Of a DNA stretch of 64,000 nt, positions 1-9,061 are shown piece by piece. The translations under genes and the position numbers were made by a program. The notes under the pieces are model-generated. The model saw nothing but the letters and a program-made list of their open reading frames with translations. It had not been told where the DNA came from and did not search any database. How positions within the stretch are numbered: position 1 is the stretch's first letter; each line of letters starts with the position of its first letter. Source of the DNA: M3007 sp044226205 (lineage in GTDB: Bacteria > Bacteroidota > Bacteroidia > Chitinophagales > Saprospiraceae); NCBI GenBank assembly GCA_044226205.1, contig JBGAHL010000010.1:1-64000 (forward strand), read 5' to 3'.

Positions 1-2
1 AC

Positions 3-41
3 CAACGTGTTGAAAATTACATCAAGGCGCTTATCGCCTAA
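3..41 (+). CDS. 3' end of an unidentified gene cut by the window edge
   Basis: Frame 3 reads QRVENYIKALIA and then a TAA stop. This looks like an ordinary amphipathic protein C-terminus, while frame 2 stops within a few codons. Only 12 residues are visible, so no function can be given. The call rests on plausibility alone and the stretch could be non-coding. Confidence 0.3.
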   Translation, partial: QRVENYIKALIA

Positions 42-146
42 ACCCACCAGTTGCGTCTCCATAACTTTTTGGGTAATGATACCTAATTGTCAATGAACTC
101 ATTTTGTGTGCATTCCGTAGGTGAAAACACCAAGCACGGCCCCAAA

Positions 147-188
147 CTTTGAACTTTAAACTTTAAACTTTGAACTTCCAACTTCAAG
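147..188. repeat. Tandem heptad repeat CTTTRAA at the ctlX 3' end
   Basis: Six consecutive 7-base units run as CTTTGAA, CTTTAAA, CTTTAAA, CTTTGAA, CTTCCAA, CTTCAAG. The last unit contains the ctlX stop codon (184-186, minus strand). The tract has no strong self-complementarity, so it is a simple tandem repeat and not a hairpin. AT-rich heptads of this type are familiar in intergenic DNA of Bacteroidota. Confidence 0.75.
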
Positions 189-1116
189 CAGATTCGGGGA
201 GGAAGATTTCGGCCATCATACAGCGGGCGCTGCCGCCGCCGTAGGTTTCGATGGTATCGAGAGGACTGTGGAGCAGGCGGGTATGTTTTTCGAGGGTTTC
301 GACCTGCTCGGGGCTCAGGGAGCGGAAGGCTTGTTCGGACATGACGAGCAGGGTTTCGTCGCGGTTGTTGCGGACCTGGAGCATGTTTCCGGCGAAATGA
401 TTCATCTGATCGAGGCTGATTTCCACGATTTCCTTGCCTGTTTCGGCAAACTGGCGGGTCAGCATGGCGCGTTCGGCGGCATCCCGCACGGAATCGAGGC
501 AGATGACCACGAATGTTTCGCCGAGGGCCATCATGACGTTGGTATGGTAAATGTCTTTTCCTTCGGCGTCGGCGGCGTGAAAAATGACTGGCGAATATTG
601 AATGGTTTCGCACAGCTCGCGCAGCAGCGCAGCGTCGGTGCGCGGGCTCAGGCAGGCGTAGGCCAGGCGGTTCTGGTGATCGAAAATGATGCTGCCCGTG
701 CCTTCCAGAAAACGATCGAGTTTTTCGTTGAATTCGAAATTGAGGCGGCGTTCGGCCGCAAAACCTTCTTCCAGCACGGTATCGATCACCTGGCGGCGGC
801 GCTCCTTGCGGCGTGTCGGGGCAAACATCGGGTAGGTGATCATGAGACCTTCCTGATGGAACGTGATCCAGTTATTGGGGAAAATCGCGTCGGGTTTCAG
901 GGGCAGCGCGGAATCGCGGGCTACCACGACGTGCACGCCCGATTTGCGGAGTTTGTCGACAAAGGCGTCAAATTCGAGCAGGGCTTTTTTGTGAATTTCA
1001 GCGGCCTGATTGGCTTCGGCACGGGTTTGAAAAGCGTTGTTGACGGCAGTTTCTTCGTTGTAGGCGAAATTCGCGGGCCGAACCATCAGAAGGTGACGAG
1101 TGGTCTGTTTGCGCAT
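184..1116 (-). CDS. ctlX: Citrulline hydrolase / amidinotransferase-family protein CtlX
   Basis: A 310-residue protein of the guanidino-group-modifying superfamily (arginine deiminase/amidinotransferase fold). Visible signatures are PDAIFPNNW near residue 75, EGTGS near 137, HTNVM near 190, and the C-terminal GGGSARCM with the presumed nucleophile Cys299. The CtlX family is described as hydrolysing citrulline to ornithine; arginine deiminase-like or dimethylarginine hydrolase activity cannot be excluded from sequence. The length is normal and there is no signal peptide, so it is cytosolic. It is divergent from the DUF3667 gene at 1200 with an 83-bp spacer, and its stop codon lies in a heptad repeat. 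Confidence 0.85.
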   Translation of the reverse strand: MRKQTTRHLLMVRPANFAYNEETAVNNAFQTRAEANQAAEIHKKALLEFDAFVDKLRKSGVHVVVARDSALPLKPDAIFPNNWITFHQEGLMITYPMFAPTRRKERRRQVIDTVLEEGFAAERRLNFEFNEKLDRFLEGTGSIIFDHQNRLAYACLSPRTDAALLRELCETIQYSPVIFHAADAEGKDIYHTNVMMALGETFVVICLDSVRDAAERAMLTRQFAETGKEIVEISLDQMNHFAGNMLQVRNNRDETLLVMSEQAFRSLSPEQVETLEKHTRLLHSPLDTIETYGGGSARCMMAEIFLPESA

Positions 1117-1199
1117 GGAGTTGTTTTTTAGCCGCCCAGCGGCGAAAATGAATCATATTCGGTGCTGCGAAAGTCGGAAATCCGCGAATTTTACCCGCC

Positions 1200-2303
1200 A
1201 TGAAATATTCCAAATCACGCTACTGCCGCAACTGCCATTATCCGCTGGCCTACAAAGCCAAATTCTGCGCACAATGCGGGCAAAAAGACACCGACGGCCG
1301 GGTTCAGGTGGGTGATTTATTGCAACAATTGTTTTTCAGGATCTTCAAACTGGAGAGCAAATATTTCCTCATTCTCTGGCAACTGTTCATTCCGGGCAAA
1401 GTGAGCATGGCCTATTTTCAGGGGAAACAAAAACGTTATCCGCCGCCTATCCAGTTCTTTTTCGTGGTGATGGTCTTCTTTTTGTTCACCCTGAGCAAAC
1501 TGATCTCACCGGACAACATCATGGTCGATACCAAAGATGGCGGCATCCTGTCGAACAACACACGGGATACGGCGGTATATCAGCGTATATCTCTGACAAA
1601 CTCCGTGAAACGGATGCATGAAGAAGAACGGCAATACCTCTCGCTGCTCTACCTGAAAAAACGCTACCAAACCTTTCCCGACTCCCTGCGCAGCCAGGCC
1701 GCCGACCGGGCTGTCGACAGCCTCCTGAACCCGAATGCCTACGATTTCATCGCCCAGGTTGACAGTATTACCCTGCCGATCGAGCAGCGAATACTGAGGA
1801 TCGATGCCAGCGAACTGTACCTGATGGAGCCCGATTCCTTGCTCGACAAATACCAGATCACCAGCCGGAAAAACCGCTTTTTGCTGCGGCAGGTACTCAA
1901 ATTGTACACCGACCCGACCCAGTTGCTCCATTCGTTTCTCGGCAACCTGACCTGGACGGTTTTTGCCCTCATCGGCGCGATGGCCGCTGTGCTTCGGCTC
2001 CTTTACTGGCGGCAGCGGCGCTATTTTGTAGAGCATTTCGTGTTTCTGCTGCATCAGCACACGGCCAATTTCCTCGTATTGAGCCTTGGTATGTGGGTAC
2101 AAATTGCCGGATGGAGCCACTGGCTGTGGTGGACGCTGGTCAGCAGCTGGATGGTAACGGCAAACTGGCGCGCACTCCGGCTTTTTTACGGGGAAAGCGT
2201 TTCCAAAACCACGGTTAAATTTGTGCTCTTTTCCTTTGCCTATCTGCTCCTCTTCATCCTGTTTTTCGCAATCGGCCTGTTCGTCGTATTTCTTATTTTT
2301 TAA
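1200..2303 (+). CDS. DUF3667 zinc-ribbon membrane protein, copy 1
   Basis: A 367-residue protein with an N-terminal zinc ribbon made of two CxxC pairs (CRNC near residue 9 and CAQC near 24), then the family's hallmark IPGKVSMAYFQGKQKRYPPP followed at once by a hydrophobic helix. An extended polar middle and three or more C-terminal membrane segments follow, ending in FVVFLIF. DUF3667 proteins are widespread in Bacteroidota and have no established function. The next gene is a tandem paralogue only 6 bp downstream, so the two are probably co-transcribed. The ribbon is presumably cytosolic and may bind a metal, protein or nucleic acid; that is inference. Confidence 0.8.
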   Translation: MKYSKSRYCRNCHYPLAYKAKFCAQCGQKDTDGRVQVGDLLQQLFFRIFKLESKYFLILWQLFIPGKVSMAYFQGKQKRYPPPIQFFFVVMVFFLFTLSKLISPDNIMVDTKDGGILSNNTRDTAVYQRISLTNSVKRMHEEERQYLSLLYLKKRYQTFPDSLRSQAADRAVDSLLNPNAYDFIAQVDSITLPIEQRILRIDASELYLMEPDSLLDKYQITSRKNRFLLRQVLKLYTDPTQLLHSFLGNLTWTVFALIGAMAAVLRLLYWRQRRYFVEHFVFLLHQHTANFLVLSLGMWVQIAGWSHWLWWTLVSSWMVTANWRALRLFYGESVSKTTVKFVLFSFAYLLLFILFFAIGLFVVFLIF

Positions 2304-2309
2304 AAACAC

Positions 2310-3494
2310 ATGGAACCCACTCCCGACATCCAATCGGAAAAACAGCCCAAACCCGTATGTCCCAATTGTGGCGAAAAAATGAGCCGGAAAGGCCAGTTTT
2401 GCTCCAGTTGTGGCCAGAAAAGGTTCGACGGCCGCATCAGAATGCGCGACCTGCTCAGCAAGTTTTTGCACAACATCACGCACCTCGACGGCAAGTTCGT
2501 GCGCATGGCCTGGCAATTGCTGATCCCCGGCAAGGTCACCGTGTCTTATTTTCAGGGCAAGATCAAGCGGTACCCCCACCCGGTCCAGTTCTTTTTCGTG
2601 GTGATGTTCTTTTTCCTTTTTCTCCTGAACAAAACCTTTGACTCGGGAAAGGGGCAGGTCAGCAGCCGCAGCGGCGCCAACATCCACATCAAAATGGATG
2701 AAAAAAAAGACAACGACGAATCGACCAGAGCAGATGCCGGCGACTTTTTCAAAACCCTTGAAAGACAGGCTCTTGTGCGCGAGTTTCAGGCTTCCTATGC
2801 CAATTTGCCCCCCGAACTTCGTACGCCTGCCGTGCACGCTGCGTTCGACAGCAGCGCGTCACGCCTGAGCAGCAACTACCGCCTGCTGCTCCAGGATATT
2901 CAGGAAGAACTCGATTCGGCAGGTGAAAAATCCATTCGCGCCGATCTTTTACTCGACACGATTCCCATCGGCCTGGTCAACAAGGAATACCGCTTCGCCA
3001 TCAACGACCTGCTGCGCCTTTCGCCCGACGACCTGCTCGACGCCTACGGCATCCATGCGTGGCAGGAACGCGTGATGGTCAAACAGGGCATCAAATCCAT
3101 CAAAGAGCCCAAGGGGCTCCTGCATGCCTACCTGGGCAGCCTGACCTGGACCATCCTGGCCCTGGTGGCGCTCATGTCGGTTTTTCTTGCTTTGTTTTAC
3201 CGACGCCAGCGCCGCTATTACGTCGAGCATTTTATCTTTTTGCTGCACCAGCATTCGGGCGCGTTTCTGCTGATTACGCTCGCGTTGTTTTGCAACCTTT
3301 GGATAGACATGGCCTGGGTGTGGCTGCTGGTATTTGGCTGGATCGGCTTGTCCTTGCTGATTGCCATGAAAAATTTTTACGGGGAAAACTGGTTCAAAAC
3401 GGTGCTGAAATGGACGGCCTATTGCCTGCTTTACGTGCTGAATTTTGGCGGTTTATTCTTCATCGGCATGCTGATCGTCTTCTTTATTTTTTAA
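2310..3494 (+). CDS. DUF3667 zinc-ribbon membrane protein, copy 2
   Basis: A 394-residue tandem paralogue of the preceding gene with the same plan: CPNC and CSSC ribbon pairs in the first 40 residues, the IPGKVTVSYFQGKIKRYPHP signature near residues 74-93, a membrane segment, a variable polar middle, the conserved RRQRRYYVEHFIFLLHQHS stretch, and C-terminal hydrophobic helices ending FIGMLIVFFIF. The middle (about residues 115-260) diverges most from copy 1, which suggests different partners or ligands after duplication. It lies 27 bp upstream of gatB on the same strand and could be read into it. Function unknown. Confidence 0.8.
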   Translation: MEPTPDIQSEKQPKPVCPNCGEKMSRKGQFCSSCGQKRFDGRIRMRDLLSKFLHNITHLDGKFVRMAWQLLIPGKVTVSYFQGKIKRYPHPVQFFFVVMFFFLFLLNKTFDSGKGQVSSRSGANIHIKMDEKKDNDESTRADAGDFFKTLERQALVREFQASYANLPPELRTPAVHAAFDSSASRLSSNYRLLLQDIQEELDSAGEKSIRADLLLDTIPIGLVNKEYRFAINDLLRLSPDDLLDAYGIHAWQERVMVKQGIKSIKEPKGLLHAYLGSLTWTILALVALMSVFLALFYRRQRRYYVEHFIFLLHQHSGAFLLITLALFCNLWIDMAWVWLLVFGWIGLSLLIAMKNFYGENWFKTVLKWTAYCLLYVLNFGGLFFIGMLIVFFIF

Positions 3495-3521
3495 AAATTA
3501 CACCCTCCGCTCTACGCTGAT

Positions 3522-4964
3522 ATGTCGTACGAAACCGTCATCGGGCTTGAAATACACGTGCAACTGGCCACCCGCTCCAAACTGTTTTGCGCCGACAGCA
3601 CAGCCTTCGGCGCAGCGCCCAATACGCAGGTCAGCGCGATCAGCCTGGCGCATCCCGGCACCCTGCCCCGCCTCAACCGGCGGGCTGTCGACTTCGCCGT
3701 ACAACTGGGCCTGGCGCTGGACTGCGAAATCAGTCCCTACAGCGCCTTCGACCGCAAAAACTATTTCTACGCCGACCTGCCCAAAGGCTACCAGATCACC
3801 CAGGATTTGCACCCGATCTGTCGCAAAGGCGCCATTCGCTGGATGACGGAGCAGGGCGCCTCCCGCCAGTGCGCCATTCACCACATCCACCTCGAGGAAG
3901 ACGCAGGCAAAAGCATCCACGACCAGTCGCCGACCGAATCGATGATCGATCTGAACCGCGCGGGCGTGCCCCTGCTCGAAATTGTCACCGAGCCCGAGCT
4001 GCGCTCCGCGGCCGAGGCCTCGGCCTGCCTCGAAGCCATCCGGCGACTGGTGCGCTGGCTGGGCGTGTCCGACGGCAACATGGAAGAGGGGTCGCTGCGC
4101 TGCGACGTCAACGTGTCGGTGCGGCCAAGCGGATCGGAACGGCTGGGCACCCGTTGCGAGATCAAAAACGTCAACTCTTTCCGCTTCGTCCGCCGCGCCA
4201 TCGAGCACGAGGCAGCGCGCCAGATCGACATCCTGCAAAACGGCGGCCGCATCGAACAGGAAACCCGCGGCTTCGACGCCGCGACGGGTACGACTTATTC
4301 GCTGCGCGAAAAAGAACAGGCGCACGACTACCGCTATTTCCCTGAACCCGACCTGCCGCCGATAATTTTGCAAAAGGCTGACATTGAACTAATTCAATCA
4401 GAGATGCCGCGCCTTCCCCTCGCTGTCGAACAGCAATTGCTCGACACTTTGGCCCTGCCTCCGGCCGATGTTGCGGTGCTTTGCGCCGACCGCGATACGG
4501 CATTTTATTTCCTCGATCTGATCGAACAACTGCCGGCCACTCCGCCTCGCGCCCTGGCCAATTTCGTCGTTCAACGCGTCAAACCCTGGGCCGATACCAG
4601 CGCCAGGCCGCTCGCCGACTACCCGCTCGACAGCACCGCCATTGGCGCCTATCTCGGCCTGATCGAGTCGGGCAAACTGAGCGCTTCGGCTGCTGCCCAG
4701 CGCCTGCTGCCCGCCCTGCTCGAGCAGCCCGGCACGCCGCCCGAAGCACTCGCCACCTCGCTCGATCTGCTCCAAAGCGCCGACACCGGCTTCCTCGACC
4801 AGCTGGCCGACGAGGTGCTGGCGCGTTTCCCCGACAAAGTGGCCGAGTACCGCAAGGGCAAAAAAGGTCTGATCGGTTTTTTTATGGGAGAGCTGATGAA
4901 AGCCAGTAAAGGCAAGGCAGAGCCGGGGGCAGCCAACAAAATTTTGTCGGAAAAGCTGGGCTGA
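3522..4964 (+). CDS. gatB: Asp-tRNA(Asn)/Glu-tRNA(Gln) amidotransferase subunit B
   Basis: A 480-residue GatB. It opens with ETVIGLEIHVQL, contains SLRCDVNVSVR and RYFPEPDLPP, and ends with the helical YqeY-type tRNA-binding domain (KGLIGFFMGELMKAS). GatB phosphorylates misacylated Glu-tRNA(Gln) or Asp-tRNA(Asn) and, with GatA and GatC, transamidates it using ammonia from glutamine. The length is normal. GatA and GatC are not in the window, so the complex is encoded at separate loci, as is common. The ATG at 3522 starts exactly at the conserved N-terminus. Confidence 0.97.
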   Translation: MSYETVIGLEIHVQLATRSKLFCADSTAFGAAPNTQVSAISLAHPGTLPRLNRRAVDFAVQLGLALDCEISPYSAFDRKNYFYADLPKGYQITQDLHPICRKGAIRWMTEQGASRQCAIHHIHLEEDAGKSIHDQSPTESMIDLNRAGVPLLEIVTEPELRSAAEASACLEAIRRLVRWLGVSDGNMEEGSLRCDVNVSVRPSGSERLGTRCEIKNVNSFRFVRRAIEHEAARQIDILQNGGRIEQETRGFDAATGTTYSLREKEQAHDYRYFPEPDLPPIILQKADIELIQSEMPRLPLAVEQQLLDTLALPPADVAVLCADRDTAFYFLDLIEQLPATPPRALANFVVQRVKPWADTSARPLADYPLDSTAIGAYLGLIESGKLSASAAAQRLLPALLEQPGTPPEALATSLDLLQSADTGFLDQLADEVLARFPDKVAEYRKGKKGLIGFFMGELMKASKGKAEPGAANKILSEKLG

Positions 4965-5109
4965 AAAGCGCTTGACCAACAGTAACACTGCTGCCCGCGG
5001 TAGTATTTTAGGGTATCATTACGTTGAACACAAGGCAGTAAAAATTTGTATCAGACCCGCTGCGCAAAATACGCGGCCCCTGTACCCAGTCGTTAATTTG
5101 CATTTATTC

Positions 5110-6612
5110 ATGTTTTCTCCAAGGCTCATTTTCGCGATTGTCTTTTTCCTGAACGTCTTCGGGAGCAATGCCCAAACCCTCCACTACACCATTACGCCCG
5201 ACATTTCCGACGACGGAAAAAAAAGGCTGCTGGAAGTGGCCGTGGAATTTTACCCGGAGCCCGACGACACCAGCTGGTTTGAATTGCCCACCCAGCTCAA
5301 CTGGTCGGAAGACCTGGTTCGTTGTTTCCGCAATTTCAGGGTCGAAGGCAAGGGCGGCCGCTACATCCGTCACCCCAAATACCCGCACGTCGTGGGCGTC
5401 ATCAGCCGGGGCGCCGAGCGGCTGACGCTGCATTACGAAGTGTGGCCCAATTTCAGCGGCGAGCAGGTCACGTTGCAAAATTCGAGCAGCCCCATTTTAC
5501 AAAAAGACTACCTGCACATCCACGGTCGTTGCCTGTTCCTGACGCCCCGTCACTACGAAATCAACGACTTCTACGACGTCACCATCGACTGGCTCAAACT
5601 GCCCAAACGCTGGACCATCCAGACCAGCTTCAACTCCGGCCAGACCCACCAGGCTTTCCGCGCCTACAACCTCGACTGGCGCAATTCGGTGTGCGTGGCC
5701 GGCGATTTCCGCATTTACAAACAGGACGTTCTGGGCAGCCCCGTGTATTTCGCCATTCGCGGGCAATGGGTGTTCGAAGACCAAACCCTGTTCGATGTGA
5801 TCCTCAAAACCATCGAGACGCAACGGCTGCTTTGGAACGACACCAACATCCCGTACTACTCGGTCACCATGATCCCGTTCATCAAACCCACGCGGCCCGT
5901 GCCGGGCGTCTGGACGGGCGATTACCTCGGCCTGGGCAAGTACAACTCATTCGCCGTGTACGCCACCGACGGCTGCCGCCTCGACAACCTGATCTACCTC
6001 TTCAACCACGAAATGATGCACGACTGGATCGGTCAAAAGATCAACCCGGGCGATTTCGACGGCCCGAACAAACTCAGATGGTTCGCGGAAGGCTTTACCG
6101 AATACCTGGCCCTGCGCAATTGCTGGAAAGCAGGTTTTTTTGACCAAAAGGATTTTTTCAAACGCCTCAACGAGGAAAACTTCGAAGACCTCTACACCAG
6201 CGACATGGGCGAAATCTCGGCCGGCGATGCCGAACTGTGCTTTTACTACGACACGGAATGCGAACACGTACCCTACACAAGAGGCTTCATCCTGGCTTTT
6301 TACTTCGACTGCGCCATCCGAAAAAAGACGAACAACGAGCGCAATCTGCACGATTTCATGCTCGAACTCCTCGAATATTTCCAGAATTCGGGCCGTACCG
6401 TGGACGAGCACTTCGACTTTTTTACCGAAACCCTCGGCGAATACCTGGGCGAGGACCCCAGCGATTTTCTGCAACAACATGCCCTGAAAGGCAAACGAAT
6501 CCCGCCTGAAAACTTTCTCCTGCCCGACTACCTCCAGATGACGGTCAATGCCAAAGGCGTGCCCAAATTTTCCCTGAAAGCAGGCGCCTCGGAGGCTGAT
6601 TTTTTAAAATAA
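5110..6612 (+). CDS. Secreted M61-like metallopeptidase
   Basis: About 500 residues. I chose the ATG at 5110, not the TTG at 4972, because it begins a clear signal peptide (hydrophobic core LIFAIVFFLNVF, likely cut after SNAQ). The zinc site HEMMH is near residue 300 and a second acidic site is in WFAEGFTEYL near 325, the gluzincin arrangement of the M1/M61 families. The N-terminal half is beta-rich, as in M61 glycyl aminopeptidases. The protein should act in the periplasm or outside the cell; substrate unknown. No T9SS sorting domain is visible. A perfect hairpin follows the stop. Confidence 0.75.
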   Translation: MFSPRLIFAIVFFLNVFGSNAQTLHYTITPDISDDGKKRLLEVAVEFYPEPDDTSWFELPTQLNWSEDLVRCFRNFRVEGKGGRYIRHPKYPHVVGVISRGAERLTLHYEVWPNFSGEQVTLQNSSSPILQKDYLHIHGRCLFLTPRHYEINDFYDVTIDWLKLPKRWTIQTSFNSGQTHQAFRAYNLDWRNSVCVAGDFRIYKQDVLGSPVYFAIRGQWVFEDQTLFDVILKTIETQRLLWNDTNIPYYSVTMIPFIKPTRPVPGVWTGDYLGLGKYNSFAVYATDGCRLDNLIYLFNHEMMHDWIGQKINPGDFDGPNKLRWFAEGFTEYLALRNCWKAGFFDQKDFFKRLNEENFEDLYTSDMGEISAGDAELCFYYDTECEHVPYTRGFILAFYFDCAIRKKTNNERNLHDFMLELLEYFQNSGRTVDEHFDFFTETLGEYLGEDPSDFLQQHALKGKRIPPENFLLPDYLQMTVNAKGVPKFSLKAGASEADFLK

Positions 6613-6625
6613 AGAGGCTGTATTA

Positions 6626-6656
6626 CTGACGGGGTGACTTTGAGTCACCCCGTCAG
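6626..6656. terminator. Bidirectional hairpin between convergent genes
   Basis: A perfect 13-bp inverted repeat (CTGACGGGGTGAC and its complement) with a 5-base loop sits between the M61 gene and the convergent PKD/beta-barrel gene. There is no long T-tract, so it may act with Rho or simply block 3' exonuclease. Confidence 0.7.
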
Positions 6657-6739
6657 TTGGCCGCGATTTAAACTTAAATTTTGCAGGATTTTGAACAAAA
6701 GGACTTACAAGACGGCCTCTTGCTTTTTAGCATTCAGGA

Positions 6740-8737
6740 TCAAAGCTTGTATTCCAGCGAAACCTGTATGAACGGCTGGTTTTTCTTCGCAAAAATGAGG
6801 CCTCCCCGAACCCCTATGTTCAGCCCCGAGCGCACACTGCCGAAAGTGAGATCGCCAAAAGCCGAGTAACGAAAGTCGAGGCTCTTGTTCTCGTCGGACA
6901 AGGTCGAGGACGGCAGGTTTTCGAATGGCAGGTTCGGATTGAGAATATACCCTGCCGGACCAACAACATAGTGATAAACAGTGCCGGTTTTGGTCATGGT
7001 CGTCTGGTCGAAATTCAACACAGCCCTCGCGCTGCCGCCGATGCCAGCCCCGAAAAATTTGGTGAAATTCTTTCGCAGCAGCACCGGCAGTTCGAACGAC
7101 ACAAAACTCGTAGTGCCCGTTGTCGTCGTGGTGTACACGGTGTCGTTGTAAAAGTCGCCCGAGTCCACCGGAGGGCCGGTAGGCGGCTCCGTGTATGATT
7201 GCTCGCCCAGGTCGGTCTGTCCTTTCAGCCCGGTCAGCAGTTCGATCTGCGGGTACCATTTCCACGATTTGTAGGGCGAAAGACTGATTCCGAGGAAAAC
7301 ATAGCCGTTTCCGGCGTCGTCGGGCGGGAAAGCGTAGCCTGCTTTGAGACCGGGCGACAAGCCGGGTTTGAAGCGGGTTTTGGAAAAATTGGTGTGGATG
7401 GGCGGGTTTTTGTCAAAAACAATTTCCGCCTGGCTGCGAAAGGCCAGTTTGGCCATTTTTTTATCGGGCTCGATACGATAGCGCACAAAACCCTGGGTGG
7501 AATCGTAGTCGGACACCCCGCGCTGCCGGCTGCCGGGCAGGTAAATATTGCGAAACGTAAAAATCAGGGCGTCTTTGGTCGTCGCCGTGTCGAGGCAACT
7601 GAACGGGCTGAGGGAGTCGGGACAGATCGGGCATTCGGGATACCAGCTCAGCGGCCGCATTTTGGCGGCGTTGAGCCCTTCGGGAATGTGAATGGTGAGT
7701 TGGATTTTACGGGCCGGGCCTTCTCCGTTGTTCTGGAAACGGACCTTGTAATCGATGGGCTGATCGTGAATTTTGCGAAAATTGACGCGATGCTCCGACA
7801 CGGCGATCAGGTTGGGGTCGTGCGAGCTGACGATCTCGATTTCGAGCGTAAACTCCTCCGCAGGCACGCCCGGGTCGAGCGGTTCGAACACGCCGCGCAG
7901 GTGGATGAATGCGCTCGTGTCGCGCAGCATGTCGGCGGTGCCTTTGAGGCTGACGAAGAGGTTGCGGGTTTCGCCGGTTTTCATCCAGCCGGTGCGCCAG
8001 ATTTGTTCGCTGCGAAATTCCTTGCGCGCGGTTGCCAGCAACTCGGCGCCGGGCGGCGGCGGGGCGGTCCAGGCCAGCAAGCCGGCAGCGCCCGCGGCCT
8101 GGAGCGGCGCGGGCGCTGCCGTCCAGGCGCCGTCGTCAGGGTTTTGTTCCAAGAAGCCGATTTCCTCGGGTGTTTCGTTGTAATGGGTGCGCGCAGCGAC
8201 GTAGTCGAAGTGCCGGTTGGGGAATTTTTTTTCATTAAAAAACAGGTGCAGCCGGCCGTCGGTATTGATTTTGGACAAATTGCGGTAGCTGATAATGAAC
8301 ACCAGTTCCTCGCCTGCGCGTGGCTCGCGCTGGGCTTTCAGGGCGATGGCGTACTGGGCTTTGGGAAACGCATTAGCCGGTTCGGAAGGCGTTTTGCTCG
8401 CCGAGGCGTACATCTGGCCGGCATAGCTGGGCGGCGGCGTGTTGGTGTCGTCGTAGTGGGCCGTGGCAAAAAGCATGGGTTGCACCGACTCGTTGGCGGC
8501 AAAATAATGGAGCGGTCGTTCTTCAAAACTGAAATCGCCATCGCCGAACTCCCAGTAATACGTGTAAAATGCGGGCGGCGCGCCGGCTGTTGGCGGGGGC
8601 AAAGGCGGCACCTGCGGGGTAAAACGGTAGCCGTCGCCTTCTTTTGTCGTGGTGTAGCCGGGGGTTTGAACCGGTGTTTGTTGCGCCTTGAGCAGCGTGA
8701 TGAGGCACAACAGCCAAAGGGTAAAAAAGGGTTTCAT
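6740..8737 (-). CDS. Secreted PKD / DUF7619-type protein with C-terminal beta-barrel-like region
   Basis: About 665 residues from the ATG at 8737, which begins a signal peptide (MKPFFTLWLLCLITLLKAQQ); the upstream extension lacks coding character. The N-terminal part has a PKD-like core (WEFGDGDF). The middle carries the 'HDPNLIAVSEHRVNF ... YKVRFQNNGEGPA' pattern of the DUF7619/conserved-repeat beta-sandwich found in Bacteroidota surface proteins. The last 200 residues alternate polar and hydrophobic strands (KAGYAF, VFLGISLSPY, FVSFELPVLL) and end in FIQVSLEYKL, as in outer-membrane barrels. It is probably an outer-membrane protein displaying adhesive domains. No T9SS sorting domain is seen. 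Function is inferred only. Confidence 0.65.
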   Translation of the reverse strand: MKPFFTLWLLCLITLLKAQQTPVQTPGYTTTKEGDGYRFTPQVPPLPPPTAGAPPAFYTYYWEFGDGDFSFEERPLHYFAANESVQPMLFATAHYDDTNTPPPSYAGQMYASASKTPSEPANAFPKAQYAIALKAQREPRAGEELVFIISYRNLSKINTDGRLHLFFNEKKFPNRHFDYVAARTHYNETPEEIGFLEQNPDDGAWTAAPAPLQAAGAAGLLAWTAPPPPGAELLATARKEFRSEQIWRTGWMKTGETRNLFVSLKGTADMLRDTSAFIHLRGVFEPLDPGVPAEEFTLEIEIVSSHDPNLIAVSEHRVNFRKIHDQPIDYKVRFQNNGEGPARKIQLTIHIPEGLNAAKMRPLSWYPECPICPDSLSPFSCLDTATTKDALIFTFRNIYLPGSRQRGVSDYDSTQGFVRYRIEPDKKMAKLAFRSQAEIVFDKNPPIHTNFSKTRFKPGLSPGLKAGYAFPPDDAGNGYVFLGISLSPYKSWKWYPQIELLTGLKGQTDLGEQSYTEPPTGPPVDSGDFYNDTVYTTTTTGTTSFVSFELPVLLRKNFTKFFGAGIGGSARAVLNFDQTTMTKTGTVYHYVVGPAGYILNPNLPFENLPSSTLSDENKSLDFRYSAFGDLTFGSVRSGLNIGVRGGLIFAKKNQPFIQVSLEYKL

Positions 8738-9061
8738 GTGAAAAAAAATTTTGGTTTGTTCAGCGGCAAAATCGCCCTGGGGGGCCATTCGAAGGCCAAT
8801 AATATCTGTTTTCGGGCATTTTGGGTCCAATTGAAGGGCCAGGATTTTCTGTTCAGGTTGAAAGAGGTTCTTTTTTTGCCATTTTTCTCCTCCGTCCGCT
8901 CCCGAGCGTCGGATTTGAACGGGCAACCGCGCTGTCGTGAAGTTTTAACAAACGGACCCGGCTGCGCGGGAGCACAACCGGGTCATTCGCAACATATTCC
9001 ACCTTTTTTTTAGGTCGTTAAGGCGCGTAAATTCAATGTTCGTTCGGGCTGTTATACAGGG
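8738..9061. other. 324-bp intergenic region with one hairpin
   Basis: No credible open frame lies between these two minus-strand genes. The region holds the GACCCGG hairpin at 8955-8984. A TTCAAATCC string near 8905-8930 (minus strand) superficially resembles a tRNA T-arm but does not fold into a cloverleaf. Confidence 0.5.
8955..8984 (-). terminator. Candidate terminator of the 9062-9559 gene
   Basis: A perfect 7-bp GACCCGG/CCGGGTC stem with a 16-base loop is followed on the minus strand by CGTTTGTT. It lies about 80 bp past the stop of the upstream gene. The T-run is weak, so the call is tentative. Confidence 0.4.

Noticed and set aside
147..188. CRISPR-like repeat
   Set aside because: The units are 7 bases long with no spacers. 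No CRISPR array or cas gene is present in the window.
3587..4345. Arg/Pro-rich 252-codon frame inside gatB
   Set aside because: It overlaps conserved GatB motifs in another frame and has the Arg/Pro/Ala-rich composition typical of out-of-frame GC-rich DNA.
4972..5109. TTG-started 46-residue N-terminal extension of the M61-like peptidase
   Set aside because: The ATG at 5110 begins a complete signal peptide, and the upstream segment has no coding character.
8880..8985. tRNA-like gene on the minus strand (TTCAAATCC T-loop motif, GTT-containing loop)
   Set aside because: The T-stem pairs at only about 3 of 5 positions and no full cloverleaf with a 7-bp acceptor and matching anticodon stem could be built. 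The GACCCGG hairpin explains the structure better.
7199..9013. 604-codon open frame on the plus strand opposite the PKD/barrel gene
   Set aside because: It is antisense to a gene with a clear signal peptide and domain motifs. High-GC coding DNA often leaves the opposite frame open, and the translation has no recognisable motif or plausible composition.
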